The position numbers and the translations under genes were made by a program. Shown here piece by piece: positions 26,814 through 36,835 of a DNA stretch of 64,000 nt. The stretch's first letter is position 1. Each line of letters opens with the position of its first letter. Source of the DNA: Thalassospira tepidiphila MCCC 1A03514 (lineage in GTDB: Bacteria > Pseudomonadota > Alphaproteobacteria > Rhodospirillales > Thalassospiraceae). The notes under the pieces are model-generated. The model saw only the letters and a program-made list of their open reading frames with translations, searched no databases and was not told where the DNA came from. The stretch covers positions 248,001 to 312,000 of the forward strand of contig NZ_JPVZ01000002.1 of NCBI RefSeq assembly GCF_001662875.1, given 5' to 3'.

Positions 26814-27389
26814 TTGAATAAGGTTCGCAACGTGCACACTTATCTCGCGAAATCACTGGGCATTTTATCTATTTTAGCCGTCGTGTCCGGCTGTGCGGGT
26901 AAATCGGACCACGCAAACATGCCCGGTTCCGCACCAGGTGATCAACGTGTCAATGGCAGAAGTGCTACAGTCAACGATATTAGGGAACAAGGCTCACTGT
27001 TCGGATCGGACGGACTGAATATTTTCGGCGGTGAAGAGAAGCAAGAAGGCTCCGGTTCCGGCATCGGTGTGAACAGTTTCCTGTGGCGTGCGACACTTGA
27101 TACCCTCTCCTTCATGCCCTTGAATTCTGCTGATCCGTTTGGTGGTGTAATTATTACCGACTGGTACACGCCGCCGGAATCTTCAGATGAACGCTTCAAA
27201 CTGACAGCCTACATCCTTGGCACAGCCCTGCGCTCGGATGCCATTAAGGTTTCCGTCTTCCGCCAGGTCAATGTCGGGCCTAACCAGTGGCAGGATGCGG
27301 TTGTTGAACCGGGAACTGTCACCTCGATGGAAGACGCTATCCTGACCCGCGCCCGTCAACTGCGCATTGACAGTGCGAATTCTCAATAA
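26814..27389 (+). CDS. DUF3576-family lipoprotein
   Basis: The 191-residue protein begins with a lipoprotein signal, NKVRNVHTYLAKSLGILSI then LAVVSGCAGK, where VSGC is the lipobox. The mature domain is the DUF3576 type found in alphaproteobacteria upstream of leuS: LWRATLDTLSFMPLNSADPF and IITDWYTPPESSDERFK are its hallmark. Its role is unknown, probably envelope-related. Two starts are possible: TTG at 26814 after AAAGG, giving a positively charged n-region, and GTG at 26832 after AAGG. I prefer the first. The stop is 5 bases before the next ATG, so translation is likely coupled. Confidence 0.88.
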   Translation: MNKVRNVHTYLAKSLGILSILAVVSGCAGKSDHANMPGSAPGDQRVNGRSATVNDIREQGSLFGSDGLNIFGGEEKQEGSGSGIGVNSFLWRATLDTLSFMPLNSADPFGGVIITDWYTPPESSDERFKLTAYILGTALRSDAIKVSVFRQVNVGPNQWQDAVVEPGTVTSMEDAILTRARQLRIDSANSQ

Positions 27390-27394
27390 GGCTG

Positions 27395-28057
27395 ATGTCG
27401 CAAGACACACTTTACATATCGTCTGAATACAACCCCCATTCGCTGCAATGCGACTGGGGGTTTGTTGTATCGGCAGAACGACGTGATGTTTTTGAGGTGA
27501 TACCAGACAGTCTTGCGACGATTCGCACTGCACTCTATTTCTCAGTTCTTAAGGCATCACCACCGGATTTTTCGCCGCCCCCGTCTCAGCGCGATCATCC
27601 TGCCAAGGTAACAACCGACGAAACAGTGGGCAATGGCGCACAGCTCTATCATGAAGTCGGGTTCGATATCATGTCACTCGCTTTGCTAGCCGATGTGCCA
27701 GCCCACCGACCCTTACACCTGACACAAAACAGCCTGATTGGTCATTGGCGTTGGTTACGTGACGTCTGGCGTGTGGGATACTCGCGCCCACAGTTTACGG
27801 CTACCATGGATACTCGGAACGCGGTGACAGAGGTATTACGAAACGGCAAAAACAATCTTGCCATCGCCGAGCTGCGTAATCTGTTCAAAAAGGTGCAGCA
27901 GGAGCCCGACAATTCCAAGCTGTACATTTCTTTTCTGAACAGCCTATCTCTGTTTTGCCCTTTCATCGCAACCGAACTATTGTGGCGCCAGGGCCGGATT
28001 GAACAGGATCCAGTCAGCCGGTCCCGGACCAATGATAAAGAAGGTATAGTTGAATGA
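27395..28057 (+). CDS. Degenerate leucyl-tRNA synthetase C-terminal remnant
   Basis: This 220-residue ORF occupies the place of leuS. Residues 48-58 (YFSVLKASPPD) align with the LeuRS stretch with the form LFMLSDSPPE. Residues 115-127 (IGHWRWLRDVWRV) fit the LeuRS helix preceding the anticodon-binding domain. Residues 144-197 (VTEVLRNGKNNLAIAELRN, then FLNSLSLFCPFIATELLW) fit the LeuRS anticodon-binding helices, where other LeuRS read LLAPFAPHIAEELW. The whole catalytic part, editing domain and KMSKS are missing. The frame is open with an AAGG ribosome-binding site, and its stop overlaps the lptE start by four bases. It may be a decaying pseudogene or a repurposed domain. The assignment rests on pattern matching by eye. 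Confidence 0.6.
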   Translation: MSQDTLYISSEYNPHSLQCDWGFVVSAERRDVFEVIPDSLATIRTALYFSVLKASPPDFSPPPSQRDHPAKVTTDETVGNGAQLYHEVGFDIMSLALLADVPAHRPLHLTQNSLIGHWRWLRDVWRVGYSRPQFTATMDTRNAVTEVLRNGKNNLAIAELRNLFKKVQQEPDNSKLYISFLNSLSLFCPFIATELLWRQGRIEQDPVSRSRTNDKEGIVE

Positions 28058-28560
28058 CATTGCGCGCGGTTTTTCCGATTCTCGCACTCTTGGCCGTGAC
28101 AACGCTCAGCGCCTGCGGATTTCGCCCGCTCTATGCCACAGCGGGTGATGACTACAACACCGCAGCCAATATGGCCCAGGTGAAAGTCGCGCTGATCAAC
28201 GACCGCGTCGGTCAACTGACCCGCAATGCCCTGCTAGAGACGCTGACCCCGCGCGGGCAAAGTGCCAACCCGCTCTATGACCTACAGTTGACCCTGAGCG
28301 AATCGACAAGCGAGCAAGGCTTTACCAAGGAAAACGAGGCAACGATTGCCGATTTCCTGATTAACGCACAATACGAACTGGTCCGCCGAACCGATACCAA
28401 GGTCCTCCGCAAAGGATCGGTTCGCGCCCGCACCAGCTACAACATCGTCGATTCGGATTTTGCCAGCATCGAGGCCAAAAATGCCGCGCGCAGAGATGCC
28501 GCACGCAACCTCGCCCAGCAGCTGGCCAACCAAGTCGCGATTGGCCTGCGGTCACAATAA
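28054..28560 (+). CDS. lptE: LPS assembly lipoprotein LptE
   Basis: The 168-residue protein carries a lipoprotein signal with lipobox LSAC (Cys21) followed by GFRPLY, the standard LptE start. The rest is a compact alpha-beta domain with TRNALLETLTPRG and the final amphipathic helix ARRDAARNLAQQLANQVA. LptE sits in the outer membrane as the plug of the LptD barrel and helps deliver lipopolysaccharide to the cell surface. It overlaps the upstream LeuRS remnant by ATGA and is followed by holA after 60 bases, the usual alphaproteobacterial order. Confidence 0.93.
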   Translation: MTLRAVFPILALLAVTTLSACGFRPLYATAGDDYNTAANMAQVKVALINDRVGQLTRNALLETLTPRGQSANPLYDLQLTLSESTSEQGFTKENEATIADFLINAQYELVRRTDTKVLRKGSVRARTSYNIVDSDFASIEAKNAARRDAARNLAQQLANQVAIGLRSQ

Positions 28561-28620
28561 CGCCTTTCTCCGAACCCTTTACACGTCACGCCCACTCCCC
28601 AACGAACCACAAGGCGCATC

Positions 28621-29652
28621 ATGAAGCTCAAGGCAGCACAGGTTGAAAACTTCTTGCGCGCCCCGGATGCGAAGGCGCAGCTGGTCCTGATCTATGGCGA
28701 GGACGAAGGCCTTGTGCGTGAACGTGCGACCAAACTGGCCAAAACCGTGGTCGAGGATCTCAAGGATCCCTTCCGCGTTATCGAGCTTGGCGCCGCCCAA
28801 CTCAAGGAAGATCCCAGCCGCCTGCGCGACGAGGCTGCTGCCATGAGCTTTGGCGGCGGGCGCCGTGTGATCCGGCTCCGCGATATCGGTGATGCACAGG
28901 CGCCTGTGATCGCAGATTTCCTGGGTGATCCGGCCGGCGATGCCCTGATTGTCATTGAGGCCGGAAGCCTTCCGACTCGCTCCAAACTGCGTCAGGCAGT
29001 CGAAAAGGCCGGCAATGGCATGGCCCTGCCCTGCTATGCCGATGGCGCGCGCGACATCGAAAGCCTGATCCAGTCGATCATGGAAGAACACAAACTGCGC
29101 ATTGACCGCGACGCGACAAGCTATCTGGTCGCCAATCTCGGGTCTGACCGCATGATTTCACGAAGCGAGCTTGAAAAACTCGCCCTCTATGCGCTGAAGG
29201 ACGGCCAGGTCACACTGGCGGACGCCATGGCCTGCGTCGGCGACAGTTCCGCCCGCCACTATGACGATGTCATTCAGGCCGTCTCACAGGGCAATGTCGT
29301 CAATCTTGATGCCGCCCTGACCCGCCTGGTCGAAGAAGGCCTCAACCCGGTCGGCGCATTGCGCATGATGATCAGCTATTTTCAGAAGCTTCATCTGGTC
29401 AAGGGACAGGTGTCCCAGGGTGCCAGCGCCGATCAGGCGATGAAGTCGCTCCGCCCGCCGCTGTTTTTCAAGGCCGCCGATCAGTTTCGCGCCAATCTGA
29501 ATTACTGGGCGGTCAATAACCTGCAGCGTGCGTTGCAAATCCTGCTGGAAGCCGAAAAGGACTGCAAAAGCGGCCTGGCCATCCCCGAAACCATTGCGCA
29601 CCGCGCCATGATCAAGGTCGCGGTTGCCCGCCAGAAACAGGTCAGACGCTAA
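28621..29652 (+). CDS. holA: DNA polymerase III delta subunit
   Basis: The 343-residue protein matches HolA: an N-terminal region with QLVLIYGEDEGLVRERA near residue 20, a central AAA+-like part with LGSDRMISRSELEKLALYA, and a C-terminal helical collar domain. Delta opens the beta sliding clamp in the clamp-loader complex at the replication fork. The ATG follows AAGGCG. It is the last gene of the rightward operon and converges on the parB operon. Identity is firm. Confidence 0.94.
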   Translation: MKLKAAQVENFLRAPDAKAQLVLIYGEDEGLVRERATKLAKTVVEDLKDPFRVIELGAAQLKEDPSRLRDEAAAMSFGGGRRVIRLRDIGDAQAPVIADFLGDPAGDALIVIEAGSLPTRSKLRQAVEKAGNGMALPCYADGARDIESLIQSIMEEHKLRIDRDATSYLVANLGSDRMISRSELEKLALYALKDGQVTLADAMACVGDSSARHYDDVIQAVSQGNVVNLDAALTRLVEEGLNPVGALRMMISYFQKLHLVKGQVSQGASADQAMKSLRPPLFFKAADQFRANLNYWAVNNLQRALQILLEAEKDCKSGLAIPETIAHRAMIKVAVARQKQVRR

Positions 29653-29757
29653 CCGCCAACCCGATTCGCCAGTCTTCAGCGCCATCAAGGTAATTGGTAA
29701 TTAAGGCCAATGCCGTATTGGCGTACCCGACTGGAATGCGTCCAAAACGCACCAAAA

Positions 29758-29797
29758 CGCAAAAACGCGGTCCGGGATATAAGACCCGCACCGCGTT
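29758..29797 (-). terminator. Terminator downstream of parB
   Basis: On the minus strand AACGCGG...CCGCGTT encloses a second CGGG/CCCG helix, and TTTTTG follows. It would end the mnmG-rsmG-parA-parB transcript, including the 33-codon ORF. Confidence 0.75.
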
Positions 29798-29803
29798 AAA
29801 TAT

Positions 29804-29905
29804 CTAAAGGATCCGCTTCACCTCAACCGTTCCCCGGCGGGATTTTGCTTCTTCTTCTTTAAGCTTCTTAAGCTGATCGATCTTGTCGCGATTAAGATCC
29901 TTCAT
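29804..29905 (-). CDS. 33-residue charged small ORF after parB
   Basis: This short frame starts 11 bases after the parB stop and ends just before the terminator. It encodes a 33-residue, highly charged peptide: MKDLNRDKIDQLKKLKEEEA then KSRRGTVEVKRIL. The first 22 residues would form an amphipathic helix. No clear ribosome-binding site is present, so it would depend on coupling to parB. I recognise no family. It is offered as a candidate because its codons look like coding sequence and it fits neatly between the stop and the terminator. Confidence 0.4.
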   Translation of the reverse strand: MKDLNRDKIDQLKKLKEEEAKSRRGTVEVKRIL

Positions 29906-29916
29906 GCTGGTTTTGG

Positions 29917-31149
29917 TTACGGCTTTTTTCCCGTGCCATCTGCAACCTCCTCCAGCACATCCTCGTCGACTTCTTCCTGCGCGATTGGCATATCGCCCTC
30001 GGGCTCATCGTCGATCATCAGGCTGTCGTCATCGATCCCGTCAAGATCACGGCCGCCGTCAACCGCATCGGCAATCGATTCGAGCTCGCTGGTCAGCGCA
30101 TCCTCGTCTTCGTTTTCCGCGTCATCGACCGATTCGGCTTCAAACTCGTCATCTTCGATAAACATCGAATCGAACTCGTTTTCATCCGGGCCGGGCGCAG
30201 CATCAGCATCGGCATCATCAGAAATGTCGGCGGCCTTGCCATGCGTCAGGCGCTGCAGGATGTCATCAAGCTGCTCAAGCGTTTCATAGCGGATCGAGAT
30301 TTTACCCGCCGATCCGTCGAAGTCGATATTGACCGCCAACCCCAACATGTTGCTAAGGTCACGCTCCAGAGACACCGTATCTGGGTCTTTCTCGATCGAA
30401 GACCGGCCCGATGATTTCTTCGGACGCGCAGACTTGCCGCCGTCGGTCTTGACCAGTTTCTCCGCCTGACGGACATTCAGGCCCTTCTTGACGATCTGGG
30501 CCGCAAGCTCGACAGCATTGTCCGCACCCAGCAATGCACGGGCATGGCCGGAGCTTAGAACCTTGTCTGAGAGCATCTGTTTGATCGGGGCCGGCAGGCC
30601 CAGCAAACGCAGGCTGTTGGCAATGTGGCTGCGGCTTTTACCCAGTGCCTGACCAAGGGCTTCCTGCGTGTGGGAGAACTCGCTCATCAGGCGGTTATAG
30701 CCCTCCGCCTCTTCAAGCGGCGACAGATCCTGACGCTGCAGGTTTTCAATCAGGGCAATCTCGGCGGTTTCGCGATCATCAAACTCGCGCACCAGAACCG
30801 GCACTTCATGAAGCTGTGCCCGCTGCGCCGCACGCCAGCGACGCTCACCGGCGATGATTTCATATTTGGTTTCGCCCGTCGAAGATGCGCGCACCAGAAT
30901 CGGCTGAATGATGCCCTTTTGGCGGATCGAGGCCGCCAGATCATCAATCGCGTCATCATCAAAATTGCTGCGCGGCTGAAACGGTGACGGTTTCAGATCG
31001 GTGATCGCAATATGTTGCGTCGTCCCGCCCGGTCCCGGATGGACCGCCTCGGCGCTATCGCCACTGGCGGCAACAGCAACTTCTTCGTCCTCTTCGCCCA
31101 GAAGTGCAGACAGTCCCCTGCCCAACCCGCGTTTTTTTGTTTCGCTCAT
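29917..31149 (-). CDS. parB: Chromosome partitioning protein ParB with acidic tail
   Basis: The 410-residue protein has a ParB/CTPase domain (about residues 44-135, with PFQPR and the arginine-rich GERRWRA at 101-107), a helix-turn-helix DNA-binding region (about 160-205, KSRSHIANSLRLLGLP), a linker and the C-terminal dimerisation domain (about 258-305). It binds parS, loads as a CTP-dependent clamp and spreads to direct origin segregation. The last 103 residues (308-410) are an extra tail with about 44 Asp or Glu residues and almost no positive charge, unlike the usual roughly 290-residue ParB. Its start overlaps the parA stop by four bases. Confidence 0.95.
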   Translation of the reverse strand: MSETKKRGLGRGLSALLGEEDEEVAVAASGDSAEAVHPGPGGTTQHIAITDLKPSPFQPRSNFDDDAIDDLAASIRQKGIIQPILVRASSTGETKYEIIAGERRWRAAQRAQLHEVPVLVREFDDRETAEIALIENLQRQDLSPLEEAEGYNRLMSEFSHTQEALGQALGKSRSHIANSLRLLGLPAPIKQMLSDKVLSSGHARALLGADNAVELAAQIVKKGLNVRQAEKLVKTDGGKSARPKKSSGRSSIEKDPDTVSLERDLSNMLGLAVNIDFDGSAGKISIRYETLEQLDDILQRLTHGKAADISDDADADAAPGPDENEFDSMFIEDDEFEAESVDDAENEDEDALTSELESIADAVDGGRDLDGIDDDSLMIDDEPEGDMPIAQEEVDEDVLEEVADGTGKKP

Positions 31150-31973
31150 GCTTTCACCCCTTCGCGTTTCAGGACTTCGCTCGCAAGATTCAGATAGGCC
31201 CGTGAACCCGGGCACTTCATATCATAGACCAGCACCGGTGTTCCGTGGCTGGGGGCTTCGGAAACGCGGACATTGCGCGGAATCACCGTGCGATACACCA
31301 CATCCCCGAAATAATCGCGCACGTCGTTGGCCACTTGTGCCGACAGGTTGTTGCGCTTGTCATACATGGTGAGCACGATGCCCTGAATTTCAAGGTTCGG
31401 ATTGAACGCCTTCTTGACCCGTTTGATGGTCCGCACCAGATGGCTGACCCCTTCAAGGGCAAAGAATTCGCATTGCAAAGGCACCAGAACCGCGTCGGAT
31501 GCCACCAGCGCATTCAGGGTCAAAAGACCCAGCGACGGCGGGCAATCGATCAGGACGTAATCAACATCGTGCGGCAATTTGCCAAGCGATTCCTTAAGCT
31601 GCATCTCGCGACGGTCGAAATCGACCAGCTCGATCTCCGCCCCCGAAAGATCCATGCCCGACGGCACAATGCTCAGCCGCGGGATCGAGGTTTCCTTGCG
31701 CGCCTCTTCCAAGGTATTGCCGTTGATCAGCACGTCATAGGAACTGATTTCGCGGTCGGACGGACGCAGGCCCAAGCCGGTACTGGCGTTGCCCTGCGGA
31801 TCAAGATCGACAATCAGAACCCGCTGGTTTACCGCGGCCAGTGCGGTTGCCAGATTGATCGTCGTGGTGGTCTTGCCCACACCGCCTTTCTGGTTGGCCA
31901 CGGCGATGATGCGCGGACGATGCGCGGCACCATCAGATTTCGTCGAAAGCGGCAAATCAATAACATCCGTCAC
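31146..31973 (-). CDS. parA: Chromosome partitioning ATPase ParA
   Basis: The 275-residue protein is a deviant-Walker ParA ATPase. The motif KGGVGKTTT at residues 29-37 binds ATP, and LIDCPPSLGLLTLNAL is the Walker B region. Together with ParB and parS it moves newly replicated origins to opposite poles by cycling between ATP-bound DNA-associated and free forms. It overlaps rsmG upstream and parB downstream by four bases each, so these are translated from one message. Confidence 0.97.
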   Translation of the reverse strand: MTDVIDLPLSTKSDGAAHRPRIIAVANQKGGVGKTTTTINLATALAAVNQRVLIVDLDPQGNASTGLGLRPSDREISSYDVLINGNTLEEARKETSIPRLSIVPSGMDLSGAEIELVDFDRREMQLKESLGKLPHDVDYVLIDCPPSLGLLTLNALVASDAVLVPLQCEFFALEGVSHLVRTIKRVKKAFNPNLEIQGIVLTMYDKRNNLSAQVANDVRDYFGDVVYRTVIPRNVRVSEAPSHGTPVLVYDMKCPGSRAYLNLASEVLKREGVKA

Positions 31974-32605
31974 CGGCCCACTCCTTTTAAGATCATCACG
32001 ACACCGTCCGGATCGACCAGGCTGGCATGCGTGGTTACATCAAATGTCCAACCGGCGTCACGTGCGTCCGCCAGCTCATCCTCAAAGGCACGTCCCTTCA
32101 GCAGCACATAATGGCCACCGTCTTTCAAATGGCGCTGCCCCAACTCCAACAGCTTAGGCAAGGGGGCAAAGGCGCGCGCCGTAATCACATCGGCCTGCCG
32201 TGGCGCCGCAGCCTCGATCCGTTCGCGGGCAATCTCGGTTTTATCCAGCACACCGCAAACCCGGGCGGCTTCCATCAGGAAGACCGTCTTTTTGGTGTTG
32301 GATTCCATCAGGGTGACGTTATTGGCGCCAAGGATCGCCAGAACGATGCCCGGGAACCCTGCACCAGATCCAAAATCAACGATTTTGCCGGTTGTGGCGA
32401 TGTCCTGAACATAGGGCCAAAGCTGCGCAGAATCCTGTAAATGACGTCCCCAAACGTCTTCGGCCGTGCTGGCGCCAACGATATTAATCCGTGGCTGCCA
32501 CTTCACGACAAGGTCTGCATACTGGCTGAGGCGATCCAATGTTTCACGTGAAACATTCAAATCCTGCTCAAACCATGTTTTTACGGGTGTGGAAATTGTC
32601 TGCAT
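31970..32605 (-). CDS. rsmG: 16S rRNA (guanine-N7) methyltransferase RsmG
   Basis: The 211-residue protein is a class I SAM-dependent methyltransferase with the SAM motif IVDFGSGAGFPGIVLA near residue 75 and SNTKKTVFLMEA just after. It methylates G527 of 16S rRNA near the decoding site. The upstream in-frame reading extends to 32770, but the ATG at 32605 gives the normal length and N terminus. A parS site is embedded in codons for residues 16-22 (NVSRET). Its neighbours mnmG and parA fit the classic gidAB-par layout. Confidence 0.96.
   Translation of the reverse strand: MQTISTPVKTWFEQDLNVSRETLDRLSQYADLVVKWQPRINIVGASTAEDVWGRHLQDSAQLWPYVQDIATTGKIVDFGSGAGFPGIVLAILGANNVTLMESNTKKTVFLMEAARVCGVLDKTEIARERIEAAAPRQADVITARAFAPLPKLLELGQRHLKDGGHYVLLKGRAFEDELADARDAGWTFDVTTHASLVDPDGVVMILKGVGR
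32540..32555. promoter_or_regulatory. parS site 1, inside rsmG
   Basis: The 16-bp palindrome TGTTTCACGTGAAACA matches the bacterial chromosomal parS consensus exactly and lies inside the coding sequence, where it encodes NVSRET. It extends to a 20-bp palindrome with AA and TT at its ends. Confidence 0.97.
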
Positions 32606-32710
32606 ATTTGAGTTATAGGCCGAGCCCAAAAAACACACCAGTCTTGATTTTCGTCCTTTTACGTTTTTGGCCGCGTCGGATGCGATAAAACACCGCAAAA
32701 CAGCGTCGAA

Positions 32711-32726
32711 TGTTTCACGTGAAACA
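32711..32726. promoter_or_regulatory. parS site 2, upstream of rsmG
   Basis: This is the same 16-bp palindrome TGTTTCACGTGAAACA, 171 bp from site 1, in the non-coding spacer. Confidence 0.97.
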
Positions 32727-32930
32727 TTCCCATGCCCAAAACGCATCATTCCAGACCCAAAACACCGCACATTCGATGAAGTTTGACGGGCCGCCGACTC
32801 CGCGGAGGCGACTCCGCCGCCCTACCCAACCAAAATGCGCTGCGACTCGGTAGAAGCCGGTGATGACCAGCCACACTTCCATATGTCCCGGCCGTCTCAT
32901 CCGCCTGCCCTTACCCGACGCCCCGGCCAA

Positions 32931-32965
32931 AACAAAACGCCCGGCCAGTGAATTTGGCCGGGCGT
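32931..32965 (-). terminator. Rho-independent terminator of mnmG
   Basis: ACGCCCGGCCA pairs with TGGCCGGGCGT, and on the minus strand TTTGTT follows the stem. It separates mnmG from rsmG-parA-parB. Confidence 0.85.
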
Positions 32966-33030
32966 TGTAATGTGGATCAGAAGCATCCCGTTCGGACACT
33001 TTATATATGGTCTGTGTGGGCGAAAACCGA

Positions 33031-34932
<1,902 letters not shown>

Positions 34933-35024
34933 CGACTTCCTCACTCAATCCCCGCTGCTTATCACGCGGCGGGTGTGAACCTTGTTTGGTTCGAATAGGT
35001 GTATATGGTCAACCTTGTGACGAA

Positions 35025-35040
35025 TGTTTCACGTGAAACA
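35025..35040. promoter_or_regulatory. parS site 3, between mnmG and mnmE
   Basis: This is the third exact copy of TGTTTCACGTGAAACA, about 2.3 kb from site 2. All three share the same flanking AA and TT. Its position upstream of mnmG places it in the promoter region. Confidence 0.97.
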
Positions 35041-35076
35041 TTCTCGGGAGACAAGTCTAACGACTCTTCCCTAACT

Positions 35077-36450
35077 CTATTTGCCGATACAGAAATCCCC
35101 GAAGATAATATCGAGCAAATCTTCCACATCGACACGTCCGGTAATCTTGCCGATTTCGCGGACAGCAAGGCGTACATCCTCGGCCGCCAGTTCTGCGATA
35201 TCGGTCTGCAATCCGCGATCCAGATGATCGCTGGCACTTTCAAGTGCCCGCCGATGGCGCAGCCGTGTCAGCGGCACGGGCCCGGCGAAATCGAGCCCCT
35301 CTTTTACGCGAGTCTCCAGCAGTTGCAAGAGGCTTTCCATCCCCTGCCCGGTCATGGCCGATATGGGTAAAACGGGAAGCTCCAGCACCCGACCATCGAC
35401 CGACGTTCCCTGCCAGCTTGCCGGAATGGCGCTGCTATCGGTCGCATCGACCTTGTTGATCAGAATAAGCGTCTTGTCGTCGATCAGACGCGCAGCCTCC
35501 GGATCAATGTTCGGCCAGTCGCTGCGATCAATCACCACCAGGCGCAAATCGGCATTTTCGGCCCGCTCCGTCGCCCGGCGCACGCCTTCGGATTCAATCA
35601 CATCCCCGCTTTCGCGCAGACCCGCCGTATCGACCATGGTCACCGGGAAGCCGCCCAGATCGAGATGAACCTCGATCATGTCGCGCGTGGTCCCGGCGAT
35701 CTCGGACACGATGGCGGCGTCACGCTGGGCCAGACGGTTGAGCAGGCTGGATTTGCCGGCATTGGGTGCACCCAGAATGACAATCTGAAAGCCTTCACGC
35801 AGGCGCTCACCCCGGCGGTTATCGGTCAGATGGCGTTTGACCTCGTCATTCACCGCACGCAAATCGCCATGCACCACCGGCACGATGCCATCGGGCAAAT
35901 CTTCGTCTGGAAAATCAATATCGGCCTCGATATGGGCCAACGCCTTCATCAAACGCGCGCGCCAGCCTTCATAAAGCGTCCCCAGCTCGCCTGCCATCTG
36001 GCGCACCGCCTGACGGCGCTGGGCGGCGGTTTCGGCGTCAATCAGATCGGCGATGCCCTCGGCCGAGGTCAGGTCCATCTTGCCGTTTTCAAACGCGCGT
36101 CTTGTGTATTCGCCGGGATCCGCCACCCGCAGACCATCCTGACGCGACAGGCAATCGAGCACCCCTTCGATCACGGCGCGCCCGCCATGGACATGCAGCT
36201 CGACCACGTCTTCGCCGGTAAAGCTTGCCGGGCCTTGGAAATAGATCGCCACCGCATCGTCAAGCCGTTCGTGCGACTTGGGATCGCGGATCGGAGCATA
36301 GATCGCATGGCGCGGTTTGGGCATGGTATCGCGGCCCAATAACGCACACAGCACAGCCCCCGAACGTGGCCCGGATAATCGGATCACGGCAACACCGGCA
36401 CGCCCCGCGCCGGAGGACAGGGCAAAAATGGTTTCTCGGCTGGCAATCAT
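35077..36450 (-). CDS. mnmE: tRNA modification GTPase MnmE
   Basis: The 457-residue GTPase has an N-terminal tetrahydrofolate-binding domain (MIASRETIFALSSGAGRAG at the start), a helical domain and an inserted G domain with G1 motif GAPNAGKSSLLN, then DTAGLR. It ends in the conserved CIGK, where Cys454 is essential in other species. MnmE acts with MnmG on tRNA wobble uridine. The frame is open 93 codons upstream to 36729, but that part is not homologous to MnmE. I chose the ATG at 36450. It faces mnmG across parS site 3 on the same strand. Confidence 0.96.
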   Translation of the reverse strand: MIASRETIFALSSGAGRAGVAVIRLSGPRSGAVLCALLGRDTMPKPRHAIYAPIRDPKSHERLDDAVAIYFQGPASFTGEDVVELHVHGGRAVIEGVLDCLSRQDGLRVADPGEYTRRAFENGKMDLTSAEGIADLIDAETAAQRRQAVRQMAGELGTLYEGWRARLMKALAHIEADIDFPDEDLPDGIVPVVHGDLRAVNDEVKRHLTDNRRGERLREGFQIVILGAPNAGKSSLLNRLAQRDAAIVSEIAGTTRDMIEVHLDLGGFPVTMVDTAGLRESGDVIESEGVRRATERAENADLRLVVIDRSDWPNIDPEAARLIDDKTLILINKVDATDSSAIPASWQGTSVDGRVLELPVLPISAMTGQGMESLLQLLETRVKEGLDFAGPVPLTRLRHRRALESASDHLDRGLQTDIAELAAEDVRLAVREIGKITGRVDVEDLLDIIFGDFCIGK

Positions 36451-36615
36451 GGCGGATCCGTCAGTTCTGAATGTATGCTGTTGCGTGGCAGAGGAGGATA
36501 TCGTCCAGACAGCCCCAAAGGTCAACATATGGCAGAAAATAACCAACAGGGGTTTAATGAGCTTTGTGTTGGTTGATCGGATCATCGAGTGCACTTTGGC
36601 AGCCGCCCTTGCCCC

Positions 36616-36645
36616 GTCATGGACCCCCGCCTGCGCGGGGGTGAC
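36616..36645. repeat. REP-like palindrome, copy 1
   Basis: The stem CCCCCGC/GCGGGGG in GACCCCCGCCTGCGCGGGGG forms a strong hairpin flanked by GTCAT and GTGAC. This resembles short extragenic palindromes that are frequent in alphaproteobacteria. The second unit at 36743 is its near inverse. Confidence 0.75.
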
Positions 36646-36742
36646 AGTTTGGGCTGCCAGGGGGTGTTCCCTTGTCCTGTCACCTCGATGGAGGCACCTG
36701 GACGCAATCAGACTTGGAGAGAGCGACAATCCCCAAAAGACC

Positions 36743-36768
36743 TGTCATTCCCGCGCAGGCGGGCATCT
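36743..36768. repeat. REP-like palindrome, copy 2, inverted
   Basis: GTCATTCCCGCGCAGGCGGG is an inverted near-copy of the unit at 36616 and has the typical form of a repetitive extragenic palindrome. About 100 bases separate the two inverted units. Confidence 0.7.
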
Positions 36769-36783
36769 CTTGCAGCAAGGCAC

Positions 36784-36818
36784 AAAAAAACCGGCCACGC
36801 GCATGTCACGGGCCGGTT
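36784..36818 (-). terminator. Terminator of the [2Fe-2S] protein gene
   Basis: ACCGGCC and GGCCGGT form a 7-bp stem around a 14-base loop. On the minus strand it is followed by a T run. It ends the gene at 36836 from 17 bases after its stop. Confidence 0.8.
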
Positions 36819-36835
36819 TGTTTGAAATCTGTTGT

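Larger units (their letters stand above)
32606..33030. other. Intergenic region between rsmG and mnmG
   Basis: These 425 bases hold a parS site (32711-32726), a GC-rich inverted repeat around 32790-32815 with two GACTC sites, and the mnmG terminator. No further gene is supported. The open frame running into rsmG is probably not translated. Confidence 0.7.
36451..36835. other. Intergenic region with REP-like repeats upstream of mnmE
   Basis: This region holds two REP-like palindromic units (listed separately), the terminator of the [2Fe-2S] gene and presumably the mnmE promoter. No gene is supported. Confidence 0.7.
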
